A stretch of DNA of 64,000 nt from Pegea sp. RAD2-039 (GCA_034620365.1 JAQGEQ010000081.1:186001-250000), one strand, 5' to 3'; positions 37,806 to 50,500 are shown, numbered from the stretch's first letter. The notes: a model not told the origin generated them from the letters alone. Translations and numbers: made by a program.

Positions 37806-37942
37806 GCTTTTTGCTTAGTTTGGAAATTAGACTGGCCAGTTATCATCATACGATACCACTTCAATCTATCCTTAGTATATTCAACAGTTAAGTTTCATCA
37901 TTTTCTTTTCTGGTTAAATGCATTGTTTCGTCTGTAATCCAT
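37806..37942 (-). pseudogene. Broken 5' copy of the C2H2 zinc-finger gene
   Basis: On the minus strand, from ATG 37942, the frame reads MDYRRNNAFNQKRK, two stops (TGA TGA), then NLTVEYTKDRLKWYR. This aligns codon for codon with residues 1-31 of the zinc-finger protein at 42693-43472 (MDKRQNSALNQNGK .. LKVEYPKQRLMWYR), and similarity continues through SNLQTK. The upstream flank (to about 38010) also matches the intact gene's 5' flank (AGGTACACTGAAAAT against ATGTACACCGAAAAT). No finger-encoding sequence follows. This is a truncated duplicate, 5 kb from its parent and in the same orientation. Confidence 0.85.
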
Positions 37943-38867
37943 ATTAATGAAAAATAACAGATTTTAGAATTTTCAAAATTTCTTTTAAGAGGTACACTGA
38001 AAATTGTTTTAATGAATAAAGTTTATTTGAAAAATCTTTAACTTTTAATTTGAAAAAATATGTAAATAGACAGATCAGCTTATATTTTAATTTTTATTTA
38101 CAAATTTTTAGATATATTTTGACTCGAAGTTACAACTAATACATAAACAACAGTAAACTGATTAAAAAATTAAATCTTAACTGTAGTTTGAAAAAATGAC
38201 AAATATATATAAGACAAGCACAAAGTTTAACCGACTAATTTAATCTTTTCTCTACTAATTAAAGCATTTTAAAACTCATTCTTAGAATGTTAACAGGATG
38301 AAAATCCAGTTTTTGTTAGTTTAAATACCATGTTGAAAATTTCAACACTTCAAATTCAAAGCACTAAAAGTATGATAGAATTGTTAATCCAAAATGTATT
38401 TTAGTTTTAGTAAGAAAATTATTCTTGGATTTTTTAAACATTAAATGAAATGAAAATCTGAATTTTTTAATTATAATTAAAAAATTCATGTTTATGTAGT
38501 ATAAAATTCAAAATGACGCCATTATCCAGTTTTTATACTGATTTTTAACATTTTATTAGAATTAAAATCTTTCATAGTAGTTTTCATCGGTTTTCAAAAG
38601 AATGTTGCGTTTGTAGTTTTCGTTTGCAATTAAAACAACTTACTTCAGTAAATTGAATAAATGTACTCTTTTGGTTTAGAAAAGTAAACAAATATTAACT
38701 AATTACAAATCTTTGGAATGGAAACTTATTTATGTAATAAATTGATTGAGCGATATTTCATAAAGCTGTTAAATATCTTTTGATAAATGATTAATAGTGT
38801 GTTAACTCTTGACTACTTCCTTCTTAGATGTAAATAAGGAGCTAAATTTGAAAATTGTTTTTAACAG
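37943..38867. repeat. Zinc-finger 5' flank copy, then block-K-like repeat
   Basis: Bases 37943-38010 copy the flank upstream of the zinc-finger start codon. Bases 38500-38830 resemble block K (61020-61320 and 21690-21990), beginning AATGACGCCATTAT. No gene is seen. Confidence 0.55.
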
Positions 38868-39600
38868 GAAAAAATATTTAATTGAAAATTGACAAATAGA
38901 ACTTTTGTCTATTTTGGCTTATATAGCTTTTTGAATGAGAAAATGATTTGTTTATTATACAAACTGATGTAAACATTAAAAGTTTTGCTTTGTTTTCATT
39001 TCTTTTGTTTAAATCAAAAACAATTTTGAAGAACACAAATCATTAACGACAGAAGTTGTTGAAGACAGTCAAAATAATGTTATTAATTCCTTTTGTATAC
39101 TTTATAAAATTATATTATTTGCCGCAGTTTTTTATCAGATTGTATTTAAGAAAATTATATCTGTTTAAAAGTGACTTCTCAGTATAAGAAATCAAATGAA
39201 GGATAGCTAGTTTAACGTAAGATCAACAGCGACAACGAGCGACAGTTTAAGTTCTCAAATAATTTGACAGAAATTTTTGAAACAAAATTTATTAAACTAA
39301 AATGACAACAACCAACTCGTTTTGTTTTATTGTTAACAAACATTTGTAGAGAAAATCGAATCAAACTAAGCTAGTAGATAAGTTGCTGCCAAGTATTGTT
39401 AAGTTATAGAGACTAAAATAATTTTCCACCTGCAAAAGTTGTAACAATTTGCTAGTTTCTTTAATAAATTGTCTTAAATTTAAAATGTAGAGTTACGAAA
39501 AGATAAGTAATTAAAAAAGTTTAACTTACATAAATGATATTATACATAATTTTTGTTAGCACATTTAGCATTAAAATTTATTAACAAGATTTAATCTATT
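38868..39600 (+). repeat. Dispersed module paired with 7890-8110 and 54890-55440
   Basis: Bases 38868-39110 match 7890-8110. Bases 39110-39600 match 54970-55450. At 39224 the hairpin A left arm is intact, but the right arm reads CAGTT instead of CTGTT, so pairing is lost in this copy. Confidence 0.65.
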
Positions 39601-40768
39601 TATCAGTAATACGATTGTCAGTACAAAAGTAAGCATCAACTGCAAAGCAGCAACTTTTGTTTTTCAGAATAAGAAATTGAATAAAAAAAAGATAAAATAA
39701 GATGCCAACAGCGACAGCTGGCGGATGTTGTGAATAATTTGTTTGAATAAAATGTTAGAAATACAATAAATTAAACTAAGCCAAGGACAAACAATTCGTT
39801 TGTTTAAAATTGTTATGCTGACTTATTTCAGTACAATATTTATAGGGTTAACGCAAATGAAACTTGATTTCGCTAAAAGCAGAAAATATACGTTTTTAAC
39901 TTTAATTTTTCTTTCACTTAAGATCAAAATAAAAAATATATTTGATTGAGGATTGAAAAACAAAAATTCTTGATTCTCAATTTTTGGATTTTAGTTTTTA
40001 CTAACAAAAATGAAAAATATATTTGAATCTCATTTATAGTGCATTTGTTGAATTATCTACCAAAGGTACACTTTAAAGGTAAACAATTTATTTCGTAAAA
40101 CTGTTTTTGTTTCATTTCAACACTCAAATTTTTTTTAGTAATGGAAATAATTGATCCAAAATTGACATTTATAGCTGTTATCTATTTTGACTTATCTAGC
40201 TTCTTGAATGAGGAATGATTCGCATAATTCATAGAAAGTGATCTAAAAAGTAACAGTTTTCTTGTAAATTATTTCTTATGTTAAAATAAAAAAATTGACG
40301 CAAATCATTAATAACAGAAGTTGTTCATGACAAACACAATGATATTATGAATTTGTTATTAATACTTTATGAAAATTATAAATCTATATTTTTGAGCTGG
40401 AATACATTAATAAGATATAATTTATATGTCAACGTTACCATTGTCAGTTAAACAGTCTAAATTCAAATCTTTAAGAGCTATGTGCCACAGTTTAAGAACA
40501 AGTTGTAATTAAAAAAATATAATTGTTTTGAAATGATTTTTCAGAATAATCGTTCTGATCGACAATAATTTAGATGTAGCCATTAATCAAAATGTAAATC
40601 TTATTTAAATAGAAACTTCAACTTAATATTTATAAGTTTTTTCTGGAAAAGAATTTTCAAACTTTTAATTTTAGAAAATGTTAGATTGTTTTTAAATATA
40701 GATAAAATAGATAAATTTGCTTAAAAATTCTGTTAAAACGTTTTTCGACTAAATAACAAATATCTTTT
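39601..40768 (+). repeat. Hairpin module H, copy 2
   Basis: The partner of 27640-28797. Hairpin A with CAGCTG centre at 39707-39731, followed by CAAAC-AATTC-GTTTG. Homology ends abruptly at about 40768. Confidence 0.75.
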
Positions 40769-42692
40769 TAGCGTTTAAGCTAGTAGATTTTAGTTACAGC
40801 TGGAAAAAGAATCCAACCTTATAAGTAAGCCTGTTTTAGTCTCAAATTTGTGGGTTTAGACAGTGAAATGTAAAAGTCATCAATATAAAAACAAGATTTA
40901 CATACTCGAAAACAATACCTTATTTTTAACGATATGCTTTGAAGTTGTTTTTCATAAAAGTGTTTTTATAGATTATGGTCTATGATGTATTTAGCAAAAT
41001 TTTAATGATGTTTTTTTAAAAGTTGTTAAACATTCTAGAATAATAAAGTTGGTATATTTTTCCTAAAATAGAACTTTGTTCGTTTAGTTATCTAATTTGC
41101 TATTTTTTGCAAATTTTAGTTTGATGTCATAAATTTAAACAAGTTTTAGACAAAACAATAAATATGTCAAAAACTCTATTCACATTGTCTATCTTACAAA
41201 ATTGTATTCCACAGCATAAGAACAACAATGACATCATCATTCTACTTTTACAGGTATTTAGCACTATATTACACATACAGTCTTATGACAGGTTTTATAA
41301 GTTTTTAAATGAGATTAGAAATTCTCGATTTTATTTGCAATAAAAAACTTAATTTGAAAATTTAAGAAATCAACTTTTGTTTGAAAAATATAAACATATA
41401 TTAACCAATAACAAGTTAATAACAACTTTTAGTTTAACCATTTGATTGTTTTCCAGCACAATTTGATTTAAAACATTAGTCACTTTGTAATTATTTAAAT
41501 GGCAGTAAAATAATAAAAAATTATTTCAATTTGGTATTAAGATTAATATATACAAAAATACATTATATACAATCAGACAATTCGATTTATCGATACAAAA
41601 AAACTATAATCTCTTGGAAGTACAAAACGGTGAGTATGCTGGAAATTTTAATATTAAGATTTATAATAGACAATTTTATTATGCTGAATACAATACATTA
41701 AAGACGTCATTAACCATATTTTTTACTGATGTTTAACATTTTATTACATTTAAACTCTTTTTAAGAACTTTTCAAAGGTATATGAAATGTATATTTTATG
41801 GTGTTTGTTTACAATATGAACTTTGATAAATTAAGAAATTTTCTATTGTTTTAAAAAATAAGGTTAGATAAACTAATAACGAAATTAAAAAAAAATTGAA
41901 ATTATTTATGTAACAAATTTGCTTAGCAGTATTTTATAATGCTTTTAAAATATTGTTTGATTCTTTTGTTTAAAATCTTGTAGAGAAAACAAACATGTCT
42001 GAAAAATGTTATCAAAATTATTAGTACACACATGATGTCAACAACTACTTATAGACTATATTAGATATTTTATATTTTTGTAAAGCTTTTTAACAACATT
42101 TGTTACTTGAAGTATGACTTTGCTATGATTAACTACTCGTTTTCAATACTACAAAAGACAAAAACTATGAATGAAATAAAAGATCTAAACTTAAAATTGT
42201 GTATAAAAACTTTCAGTTTAATTTTAAGAAAAGCTTTATCTAAATAGCTACTCAACTTGTGAAGATAGATTTATTACTCTGAAAGCATACAAAAATACAA
42301 AAAATTGTCGTTAAAAAGAGAAGAGTTTAATCAAGTGAAAATTAGAGTCTCAAGGAAATAAAGCGTTTCTTTAACATGGTTTTAAAGATTAAACTAACTT
42401 TTATATAAAATGTTAAAGTTAGTATTCCAAACAAAAATAAGGTTTCATTATCACTTAAAATAGAGACATCAAAAGCAACTAACCACATATCTTTAAAGAA
42501 CATAATGTTTACAATCATTGAAAAAGAAGTTCAATAAATGTTTTATAGAGTGTAATCAAGTGGGCGTTTTAGCCACTAACGAAACATGATTTCAACAGTG
42601 TTATTCACGAAGAATTATAATCCATTCTGATTCTTATATTTTCATGACAAATAGATAAGTTTTGACTAAAGTTGTATTGTGCAAATTATCTA
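40769..42692. repeat. Degenerate repeat blocks upstream (3' side) of the zinc-finger gene
   Basis: A hairpin B copy starts at 40831 with one mismatch. Bases 41150-41400 resemble block I and 41690-41960 resemble block K. Bases 41960-42692 are AT-rich without recognised motifs and form the 3' flank of the zinc-finger gene. No coding frame is supported. Confidence 0.5.
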
Positions 42693-43472
42693 TCAAAAAG
42701 ATTTAACAAAGTGAGTTCTTTCATGACTAATGAGAGTTGACTTCCGGGAATATCTTTTTCCGCAAACATCACACAGGAATGGCTTTTCACCGGTATGAAT
42801 TTTATCATGTCTGTTAAGTTGCGACTTTCGAGAAAAGCATCGCAGGCAAACAGCACACTCGAAGGGCTTTTTACCAGTGTGAGTTCTTTTGTGACGGTTG
42901 TGGGTTGATTTTTGAGAAAAGCATCGCAGACAAACAGCACACTCGAAAGGCTTTTCACCAGTGTGAGTTCTTTTGTGACAGTTGAGGGTTGATTTTTGAG
43001 AAAAGCATCGCAGACAAACAGCACACTCGAAGGGCTTTTCACCAGTGTGAGTTCTTTTATGATTGTTAAGATATGACTTTTGAGAAAAGCATCGCAGACA
43101 AACAACACACTCGAAGGGCTTTTCACCGGTGTGAGTTCTTTGATGACTGTTGAGGGCTGACTTTTGAGAAAAGCATCGCAGGCAAACAGCACACTCGAAA
43201 GGCTTTTCACCAGTGTGAGTTCTTTCATGAGACTTCAGAATTGATTCAAACTTAAATCTTTTCTCACATACAAAACACTCGAATTTTGCTTCTGCACTAC
43301 CTTGAGATGATAATTTTTTCTTTTTAGTTTCGTTTTCTTTTCGCTTAGTTTGCAAATTAGACTTGTCAGTAGTCTTCTTACGATACCACATCAATCTCTG
43401 TTTTGGATATTCAACTTTTAAGTTTAAAGATTTTCCATTCTGGTTTAATGCACTGTTTTGTCTTTTATCCAT
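42693..43472 (-). CDS. Seven-finger C2H2 zinc-finger protein
   Basis: A single-exon frame of 259 residues. The first 63 residues are basic and lysine-rich (KRKENETKKKKL, a likely nuclear localisation signal). Seven C2H2 fingers follow at regular 28-residue spacing: Cys pairs at 66/69, 94/97, 122/125, 150/153, 178/181, 206/209 and 234/237, each with two His. Linkers are TGEKP except TGKKP between fingers 5 and 6. Fingers 2-6 share the scaffold CLRCFS.KS and differ mainly at helix positions 3, 5 and 6, the DNA-contact positions. Finger 5 has His in place of the core Leu. It is presumably a sequence-specific DNA-binding protein in the nucleus. No effector domain (KRAB, BTB, SCAN, THAP) is seen. 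A broken 5' copy lies at 37806-37942. The ATG is the first in frame. Confidence 0.9.
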   Translation of the reverse strand: MDKRQNSALNQNGKSLNLKVEYPKQRLMWYRKKTTDKSNLQTKRKENETKKKKLSSQGSAEAKFECFVCEKRFKFESILKSHERTHTGEKPFECAVCLRCFSQKSALNSHQRTHTGEKPFECVVCLRCFSQKSYLNNHKRTHTGEKPFECAVCLRCFSQKSTLNCHKRTHTGEKPFECAVCLRCFSQKSTHNRHKRTHTGKKPFECAVCLRCFSRKSQLNRHDKIHTGEKPFLCDVCGKRYSRKSTLISHERTHFVKSF

Positions 43473-44100
43473 AATAAAAAAAATGTAAACTTTTCAAAGT
43501 TTTCCTAATTTCTGTTAAAATGTACACCGAAAATAATTCCGATGAAATTTTTTTTGATAGTTCTAAAAGTATTACGTTTTAAAAGATTTCAAAAGTTTAA
43601 TACATAAATGAGCTTCTATTACGAATTTTAATTTTTTTTAACTTTATATTGCTTGTTTGTAAAAATGTTTTTAAAATAACAATAAGGCATAATATCCTGT
43701 AAGCATTATGCTAAATATTTAAATATTAACAAGCTAATAAAAACAATCTAAAACATTAAAATTAATATAAAGTAAAACACAAATTAAACAACTGTAAAAT
43801 TTAGCTTGCACTCTCTTTTCAAAAGTAAATCATCTCATAGGAAAGTCACAGAAAGCTTATAAAAACATCTATAAATCAGGAAAAGCTTTTCAACACGCTT
43901 ACAATTTTACTTTTTTGAATTAATCATTAGATTTCACATTTAGGAATGTTTTCTGCTGTAAAATCATTTGTAATATAGCATTTAGCTTTTTTTGAATAAT
44001 CTCTGTAAAATATTTACTCAAATTCTCTCACACAGATGTTTATATTTGATTAAGTAAGCGATTTGCATATTACTTGTGATAATTCATTCTATCTGGATAA
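43473..44100. other. 5' flank of the zinc-finger gene
   Basis: AT-rich, not obviously repeated except that the first 70 bases are copied at 37943-38010. A perfect 7-bp inverted repeat, GCATAAT/ATTATGC, lies at 43687-43711. No other gene is seen. Confidence 0.5.
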
Positions 44101-44406
44101 GAAATCGATCTGAACTATAAAATTGGCCAGACCATAGGTCCAGTATATAGATAAATTCTAACAAACCGACTTCATCAAATCAAATTTGCAATTGACAATT
44201 CTGCAATAAAACTTGCTCTGGTGAAGATCTTCAAAAGTATGAAATAGTTGCTCTCTTGGTTTCATCACACTTGTAGTGATGTGAGTAAGAAAATATATGA
44301 TATATTTGATAACAACCAGATGGAACCAATGAGATTTAAATGATCTCATTTGCAGATGTATATCCACTGAATTGGTCCAACTTAATTCCGAAAATTGTAA
44401 CGATAG

Positions 44407-44673
44407 ATCAACGAAACAACTTCTAGTTTTTATAAATCAACTGATGGACTGGATACTTCTATAGAGAAAGTTATCACATGGGCCTCAGTGGTTGGGGATA
44501 TCGATTCTGATAAAAATGCTAGCATGCTGTAGTTTCTTGCCATGAAGTACACTAGCAGCCATAAAAAACTTACTTTCGACCGTGAAGACAGAAAAAACAA
44601 ATGAAAAAAATTCATCAAAAATAAGGTCAATAAAACTGTGGAGAATATAAATAATAAGTTAAGTCGTATTTAA
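44407..44673 (+). pseudogene. Unidentified coding-like remnant
   Basis: A plus-strand frame of 89 codons is interrupted by TAG (44530) and TGA (44602). It contains STDGLDTSIEKVITWASVV, FLAMKYTSSHKKLTFDRED and KVNKTVENINNKLSRI, whose composition is far more protein-like than random AT-rich frames here. It lies in a GC-richer island, about 44100-44900, that does not match the repeat modules. The antisense open frame over the same bases is hydrophobic and less convincing. I do not recognise a family; it could be a decayed gene or exons of a spliced one. Confidence 0.35.
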
Positions 44674-44716
44674 TAAGTCAAAATTCTAGAATATTTAAGT
44701 CTTACTAGCCAAGGCG

Positions 44717-44890
44717 ATGTTAATAAATATTACATTTAATAATAAGTTTTCTGCATACCAGTATCGTAAATGTTGTCTGAACAGAATCCATGTTTTTGAT
44801 ATTAGCGATTTGATATGGCATCCATGCACTGATATTGTTTTCAAGATATTAACGTATGTACATTTTATGATAAACGATTTGGGTTACTGA
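44717..44890 (+). CDS. Small unidentified frame in the GC-richer island
   Basis: An ATG frame of 57 residues contains YQYRKCCLNRIHVFDISDLI and WHPCTDIVFKILTYVHFM. It lies 44 bases after the remnant at 44407-44673 and on the same strand, so both may be pieces of one gene. The composition (His, Cys, Trp, Asp) is unlike that of translated AT-rich noise. No domain is recognised, and no conserved splice signals could be assigned with confidence. Confidence 0.25.
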   Translation: MLINITFNNKFSAYQYRKCCLNRIHVFDISDLIWHPCTDIVFKILTYVHFMINDLGY

Positions 44891-46960
44891 TGAAAATTAA
44901 CCCTTCAAATTAGCTTGTTTTACTCTCAAATTTGTGTGTGAAGAAAAATGTAAGTAAATTTCATAAGTCATTAAACATTTTTTTCCATAAATTTTCCATT
45001 TAATCCATTGTTTTTTTTGTTATTTAAAGTAGAAATTTGTATATTCACACCTGAACGTTAAAGAAATTACATCTACCTAGTATTATATGAAATAATTTAA
45101 CCGGGAGTTGTATTAAGGTGTTTAAAGTTGGTTTTTACAAAACTTGGAATAAAAAAAAAACACAATCACAGTTTTCAAGGTTTTCAAAGATTAGTTTACT
45201 TCTTCAGTGATGATCTGCTAATCAACTTAAGCTGCTAAATCGACATCTAATATGTTTAGTTAAATTAATACAATTAAATAGGTTTATGATATGTAAGATG
45301 ATCTGTTAAGCTGAAAAGTTTTATAATGCAACAGGAAGAAAATCTCATAGCTGTCAATTCTATTAAAAAGTAAGCTAACATTGTTAAAATGTAATGTAAC
45401 GATGTTTTGAACAAGTATATTAGATTTCTCTAAAATACTGTTAAAAATAATAAGAGTTTTCGAAGAAGCAACTTTCAGTTATAGTAACCATTACACTCAT
45501 AAAGCAAAAATATTTAACAGCCTTTCATCAAGATTTATTGGAAAAAATACTTATATTTATTTTTAACGATTTTCTCTTTCTAATTGATTCAGTAATGATT
45601 AAGTTCCAATCAAAGGTTAACTTAAACTTTATAAATCTTATTGCTGGACATCACATATTAGATAATCCTCCAAACGTTTGATAAAAGAGCCTGATAAAAC
45701 AGAATTGATAAAAGAGTATTAATTTGTTTATATGACATGCTTTTAAAATAGTTAAAATGTTTCTTATTTCACCAGAAAACCAATCACCAAGACAATTCTT
45801 GCACTCACTGTAGTTGTTAAACTCCTTAGTGGAGGAATTTAATAATAATTGAATATCAACAAAACAAACAAACTGGTAAAAAATTGTGTTTTTAATTGAA
45901 TTGATATATCAGCCTCAAAATGTTTAAATAAGTATCCAACTTATAAAATTCTTGTCAATTGGAAGAGTTAGGCTAATAAATAAGGCTGTTTTAATCTTAT
46001 AATTGTGGGTTAAAACAGAAAAAAACCAATGGCCATAAAAACAAAATTTGTATAAATAAGGTTTCTTATTTATTTAGAACAGTTAAATCTAACAGATAAT
46101 TAAATAAGTAACTTTGTCAGTTAAACTGTTAAACAAAATCTCTAGAAATATCTTGAAAAGCAACAATCCAAAATTCTTAATCTACTGATGATGCAAAAAT
46201 ATATAATAGTACATACAAATCAAAGATAACAGAAGCTGTTTCTGACAAGTGTAATAATATTATTAACTTATTACTAAGAACTTTTAATCTTATACAAACA
46301 GTCATAACAAAAGTAGGTAATTGAATAGTCTAAATTCAATTTTATCATTGCTAAGCGCAACAATTTGTTGTTAAACTGTTGTGAGAAAATATCCATCTTG
46401 TAAATCAATAACAATTTATCAATAAAAGAAATAAAAACAAAAGCGAAAAATAACAATGTTTCAGTGAATTATCAACAGCAACAGCTCGCAACTGTTAATG
46501 CTTAAGAATGTTTGCTTGTATTTTGAGAAACAAAATATATTGAATTAAAGAATACAAAAACCAACTCTGTTTGTTTTGCTGTTAACAAACATGTGTAAGC
46601 AAAATCATTCATCATAAGCCCTTAAACTAATTACTGCTATGTTTTGTTAAATTAAAACGATTAAAATAATTTTCGACTCACAGTATCTGTAAAATTTTGC
46701 TAATTTCTTGAATAAAGAATTTAAAATTTTAGATATAAACCTACTCAACAAAAATTTATGTCTTAGAAAAGTTAGTTAAAACAAGCATTGAAATTAGCAA
46801 AGGTCATTGAGCTCTCTACAAAGTATTATTAAAAAACTCAGCTTTATCCGCATAAAATAGAATACAAGAAACTATTTTATGTTTGGACTCATAGGTAAAC
46901 CCAGGCTCAAGGGCTTGATCTCGGGTTAATTTCAGGTTGAATAAAATTAAGCAAACTTTT
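44891..46960 (+). repeat. Degenerate modules with hairpins B and A
   Basis: A degenerate hairpin B is at about 44918. A perfect one is at 45986-46018 (CTGTTTTA/TAAAACAG). The hairpin A variant AACAG..CTGTT is at 46474-46496. Other module phrases (ATTAGCAAAGGTCATTGAGCTC) are recognisable but diverged. No gene is supported. Confidence 0.6.
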
Positions 46961-48780
46961 TGATTTTTGAGAATAAGAAATTAAATAAAAAAAAGCTAAA
47001 TAAAGTGCCAACAGCGACAGCTGGCGGATGTTGTGAATTACAAATAATTTGTTTGAATAAAACGTTAGAAATAAAATAAATTAAACTAAGCCAAGGACAA
47101 ACAACTTGTTTGGTTAAAATTGTTATGTTGACTTATTTCAGCACAATATTTATGGGGCTAACACAAAGAAAAATTGATTTTACTAAAAGCAGAAAATATA
47201 TATTTTTAATTGTAATTTTTCTCTCACTTAATATCAAAATAAAAAATATATTTGATTGATAATTGATGAACAAAGATTCTTTATTTTCAATTTCTGGATT
47301 ATAGTTTTTACTAGGAAAAATGAAAAATGTTTTAATATCTCATTTATAGTGCATTTGTTGAATTATCTAAAAAAGGTACACTTTAATGGTAAACAATATA
47401 TTACGTAAAACTGTTTTCGCTTGAGTTTTAAACAAATATTTGTTTTTAATAATAGATATAATTAATCAAAAATTTACATTTAGAGCTATGATCTATTTTG
47501 GCTTATATAACTTCTTGAATGAGAAATGAAATGCTTAATTCATAGAAAAGATGTAAAAAGTAACAGTTTTCTCGTAATTGATTTCTTATATTTAAATAAA
47601 AAAACTGACGCAAATCATTAGTAACAGAAGTTGTTCATGACAAACGCAATGGTATTATTACTTTGTTTATGAAACTATATTGAAATTAAAAATCTATATT
47701 TTTGAAATGGAATACATTAATGAGATTTAATTTATTTGTCAATAATACCATTGTCAGTTAAACAGTCAAAAATCAAATTTTTAAGAGCGAAGTTTCAAAG
47801 TTCAATAACGAACTTTACTTAAGAAAAATATTCTGGTTTTGAAATGATTTTTCAGAATAATTGTTCTGATCGACATTACTTTAGATTAGCCGTTAATCAA
47901 AAGGTAAATCATATTTAAAAATAAACTTCAACCCAATATTTATAAAATTTTTATATATTTTTTATTATTTAAATTTGTTTAGCATAAATTATAGCGGAAT
48001 TTATTTTTGATTCAAAATTCATTTCTACAAAAGAATTTTTAAACTTTTGTTTTTAGTAAACATTAGATTATGTATACATAAAATAGATAAATTTGATGAA
48101 AATGCTATTAAGGCGTTTTTCGACTAAATAAAAAAAATCATTTTTACGAAGAATCTAATAATATCATAAAATCTGATTTCTTGCTTCATGTATGTAAAAA
48201 GATGAACGAACACAACCACCAGAAAAAAATTATTCATTGATTTTTTACACTCACAGTACTTGTTAACTTATTTAGAAACCAGCTTTAATAATATTTGATA
48301 ATCAACAAAATCAACAATAATTAGAATGTCTGTGTTTTTAAATTCAACTGAATGTATCAGTTTAAAAATGTTACAAAAAAGACAGGAATTTTGTAAGTTA
48401 GGTATATATGAAAGATATTGACCTTATAAATAAACCAGATTTAGTCTCATATTTGTGGGTTGAAACAGAAAAAAGTAAAGTTTTTGAAAACAATTTGTCA
48501 GAAATAGAGTTTCTTATTTATCCATCATATATTTCAAAATAGAATTATCAAAATTGTAAGTTGGAAAAGAGAAAAGTAAATTTAAAAAAAACAAATGCAG
48601 AAAAATGTTTTATATATGTGGCAACAACACCTTATTTTTAAGTATTTGTTTTAAATTATATTCATTAAGAGTGCTTTGTACAGTTTTATTCTGTAGAATA
48701 TTTTCTAAAGTTTTAATAATATTCTCTTCAACGCTTTGATTTCAAAAATTGGGTTTTTTGCAAAAGCTTGAACTTAATTT
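46961..48780 (+). repeat. Hairpin module H, copy 3
   Basis: Matches 27690-29400 and 55540-57260 in order. Hairpin A with CAGCTG centre (47009-47033) is followed by CAAAC-AACTT-GTTTG, then a hairpin B variant at about 48440 and the start of block H. Confidence 0.7.
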
Positions 48781-50500
48781 TTACCAAAAAATCAAAGTTT
48801 TCAATCATACATCTTTAAACAAAGTATATTTGAGATGTTTTTCGTACAACTAAATTATTCTGGAGAAATAAAGAAATGCTGCAACGAATTTTAAAACTTA
48901 AAGAAAGTTGTTCATAATTTACAGAAGTAAATTTAATTCATAATTAATGGTTAAACATTGTACAACAAATTTTAGAAAAGTTTTTGTAATTTCCCTATAA
49001 CCATTTAGTTATACAGTTTTTTGCAAACAGTACTTTTATTTCAAACAATTTTAAGATGTTTTAGACAAAACAATAAGCATGTCAAAAAATTATTTCTTAT
49101 TTTTTACTGTTCAAAACTTTATTCCTTTTCAGAATTACAACAAAGACGCCATTATTTATTTTTTAGTGGATTTAAGGATTTTATTAAAAATAAAGTCTTT
49201 TATCATAGTTCTTAGAGATTTTAAATCTAAATTGGCATTTTTTTTTATTTTATCTGCAGTGAAATTAACTTATTTTGATAATTTAAAAAATCTACTTTTG
49301 TTCTAAAAATTTACATATATTACTCAATAATAAACATTTATAAAGACTTTTTAACGTAAAAGTTTAAAACAGCAGCCGTTTAATAAAACAGTATCAATTT
49401 CATAATTTGCTTTTATTGATCATTAAAATATAATTTATATCTGACTGAGCTTAGAAACTTTTTAGAATAAGATTTAATGGTTAATTTTCTACAAAGATAA
49501 TCATAGCAAAAAACTATTTAATGAATATAATTTGGTCAACAAATTTCCTATTCAACTCGTCGTCAAATTCCAGATTACATTTTTCTAACAAAAATCAAAT
49601 AATTTTTAAACATATAGCGCATTTGCTAAATTATCAACAAAAGTCTACTTTCAAAGTAAATTATAGAGCTTCTAAAATTTTTTTTTCGGATTTCATGAAA
49701 AAAAATATTTAGAATTTTAGAATAATTAAAAGCAGAAAAAAATATTTAGTTGAAAATGGAAACTATAATTGTTGTCGGTTTTGGCTTATATAACTTCTTG
49801 AATGAGAAAATGATCTGTGTCTATCATAAAAACTGATCTAAACATTAAAACTTTAGCTTCCAATTCATTTCTTTATTTTGGTTAGTTTCAATTTTTGTAA
49901 TAAATTTTATTTAAAAAGTTTATAATCTATATATAATATATATAATATATATAATCTATATCAAACAATAATCTGTATAGATTGTGGTTGTCAACAAAAA
50001 TAACTTTTAAATGATATACGGAAATTTTCTAAGGAGAATGCATGTAATATAATTTCAAAATTACACTTTCTAAAATTAAATTAAAAAATTTTTAAACTTT
50101 ATCTTTTAAAACACAATACTTTTACGATTTTAGTTTGTCTCTAATATAAATAGAAAGCAAATTACAAACTATATGAAGAACATCACATTTACCGTTTTTA
50201 CAATAAATAAAAAAAATAAGGTAAATATATTAAAGTTATTTAACTCTAACAAAAAGTAATGACATTAAATTAACATAAAACTTTACAACTATACAAAGTA
50301 TTAGGAGTAAAAATTAATTTTCTTAGTTTGACTTTTCTTTAATTAATTTTATTTGAAAGTATTACTATCTTTAACAAACAACAATCAGTAGATTACCATA
50401 ACTGAAATTTCTCTGCTACAATTTCTTTTAAATGTTTCTTACGAAAATTTTCTAACAGAAGAAAGTAGAATAATAAGTAAATGTTGCAGCACTTCAGAAC
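48781..50500 (+). repeat. Blocks H, I and partial C
   Basis: Bases 48781-49060 match 57290-57570 (H). Bases 49068-49900 match 1-820 and 57580-58400 (I). Bases 49970-50500 match the first part of block C. Two overlapping open frames at 49021-49306 lie in block I and are disrupted in the other copies, so neither is called. Confidence 0.7.
49921..49965. repeat. AT microsatellite
   Basis: A run of TATATAATATATATAATA units sits at the I/C block join, where the other I-C join at 58390 has only a short AT run. Confidence 0.8.

Noticed and set aside
42686..43228. A 180-codon minus-strand frame overlapping the zinc-finger gene
   Set aside because: It is the same 84-bp repeats read in another frame. 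The zinc-finger frame explains all Cys/His spacing.
42693..43472. A CRISPR-like array because of regular 84-bp repeats
   Set aside because: The repeats encode C2H2 fingers in a continuous frame in a eukaryotic context.
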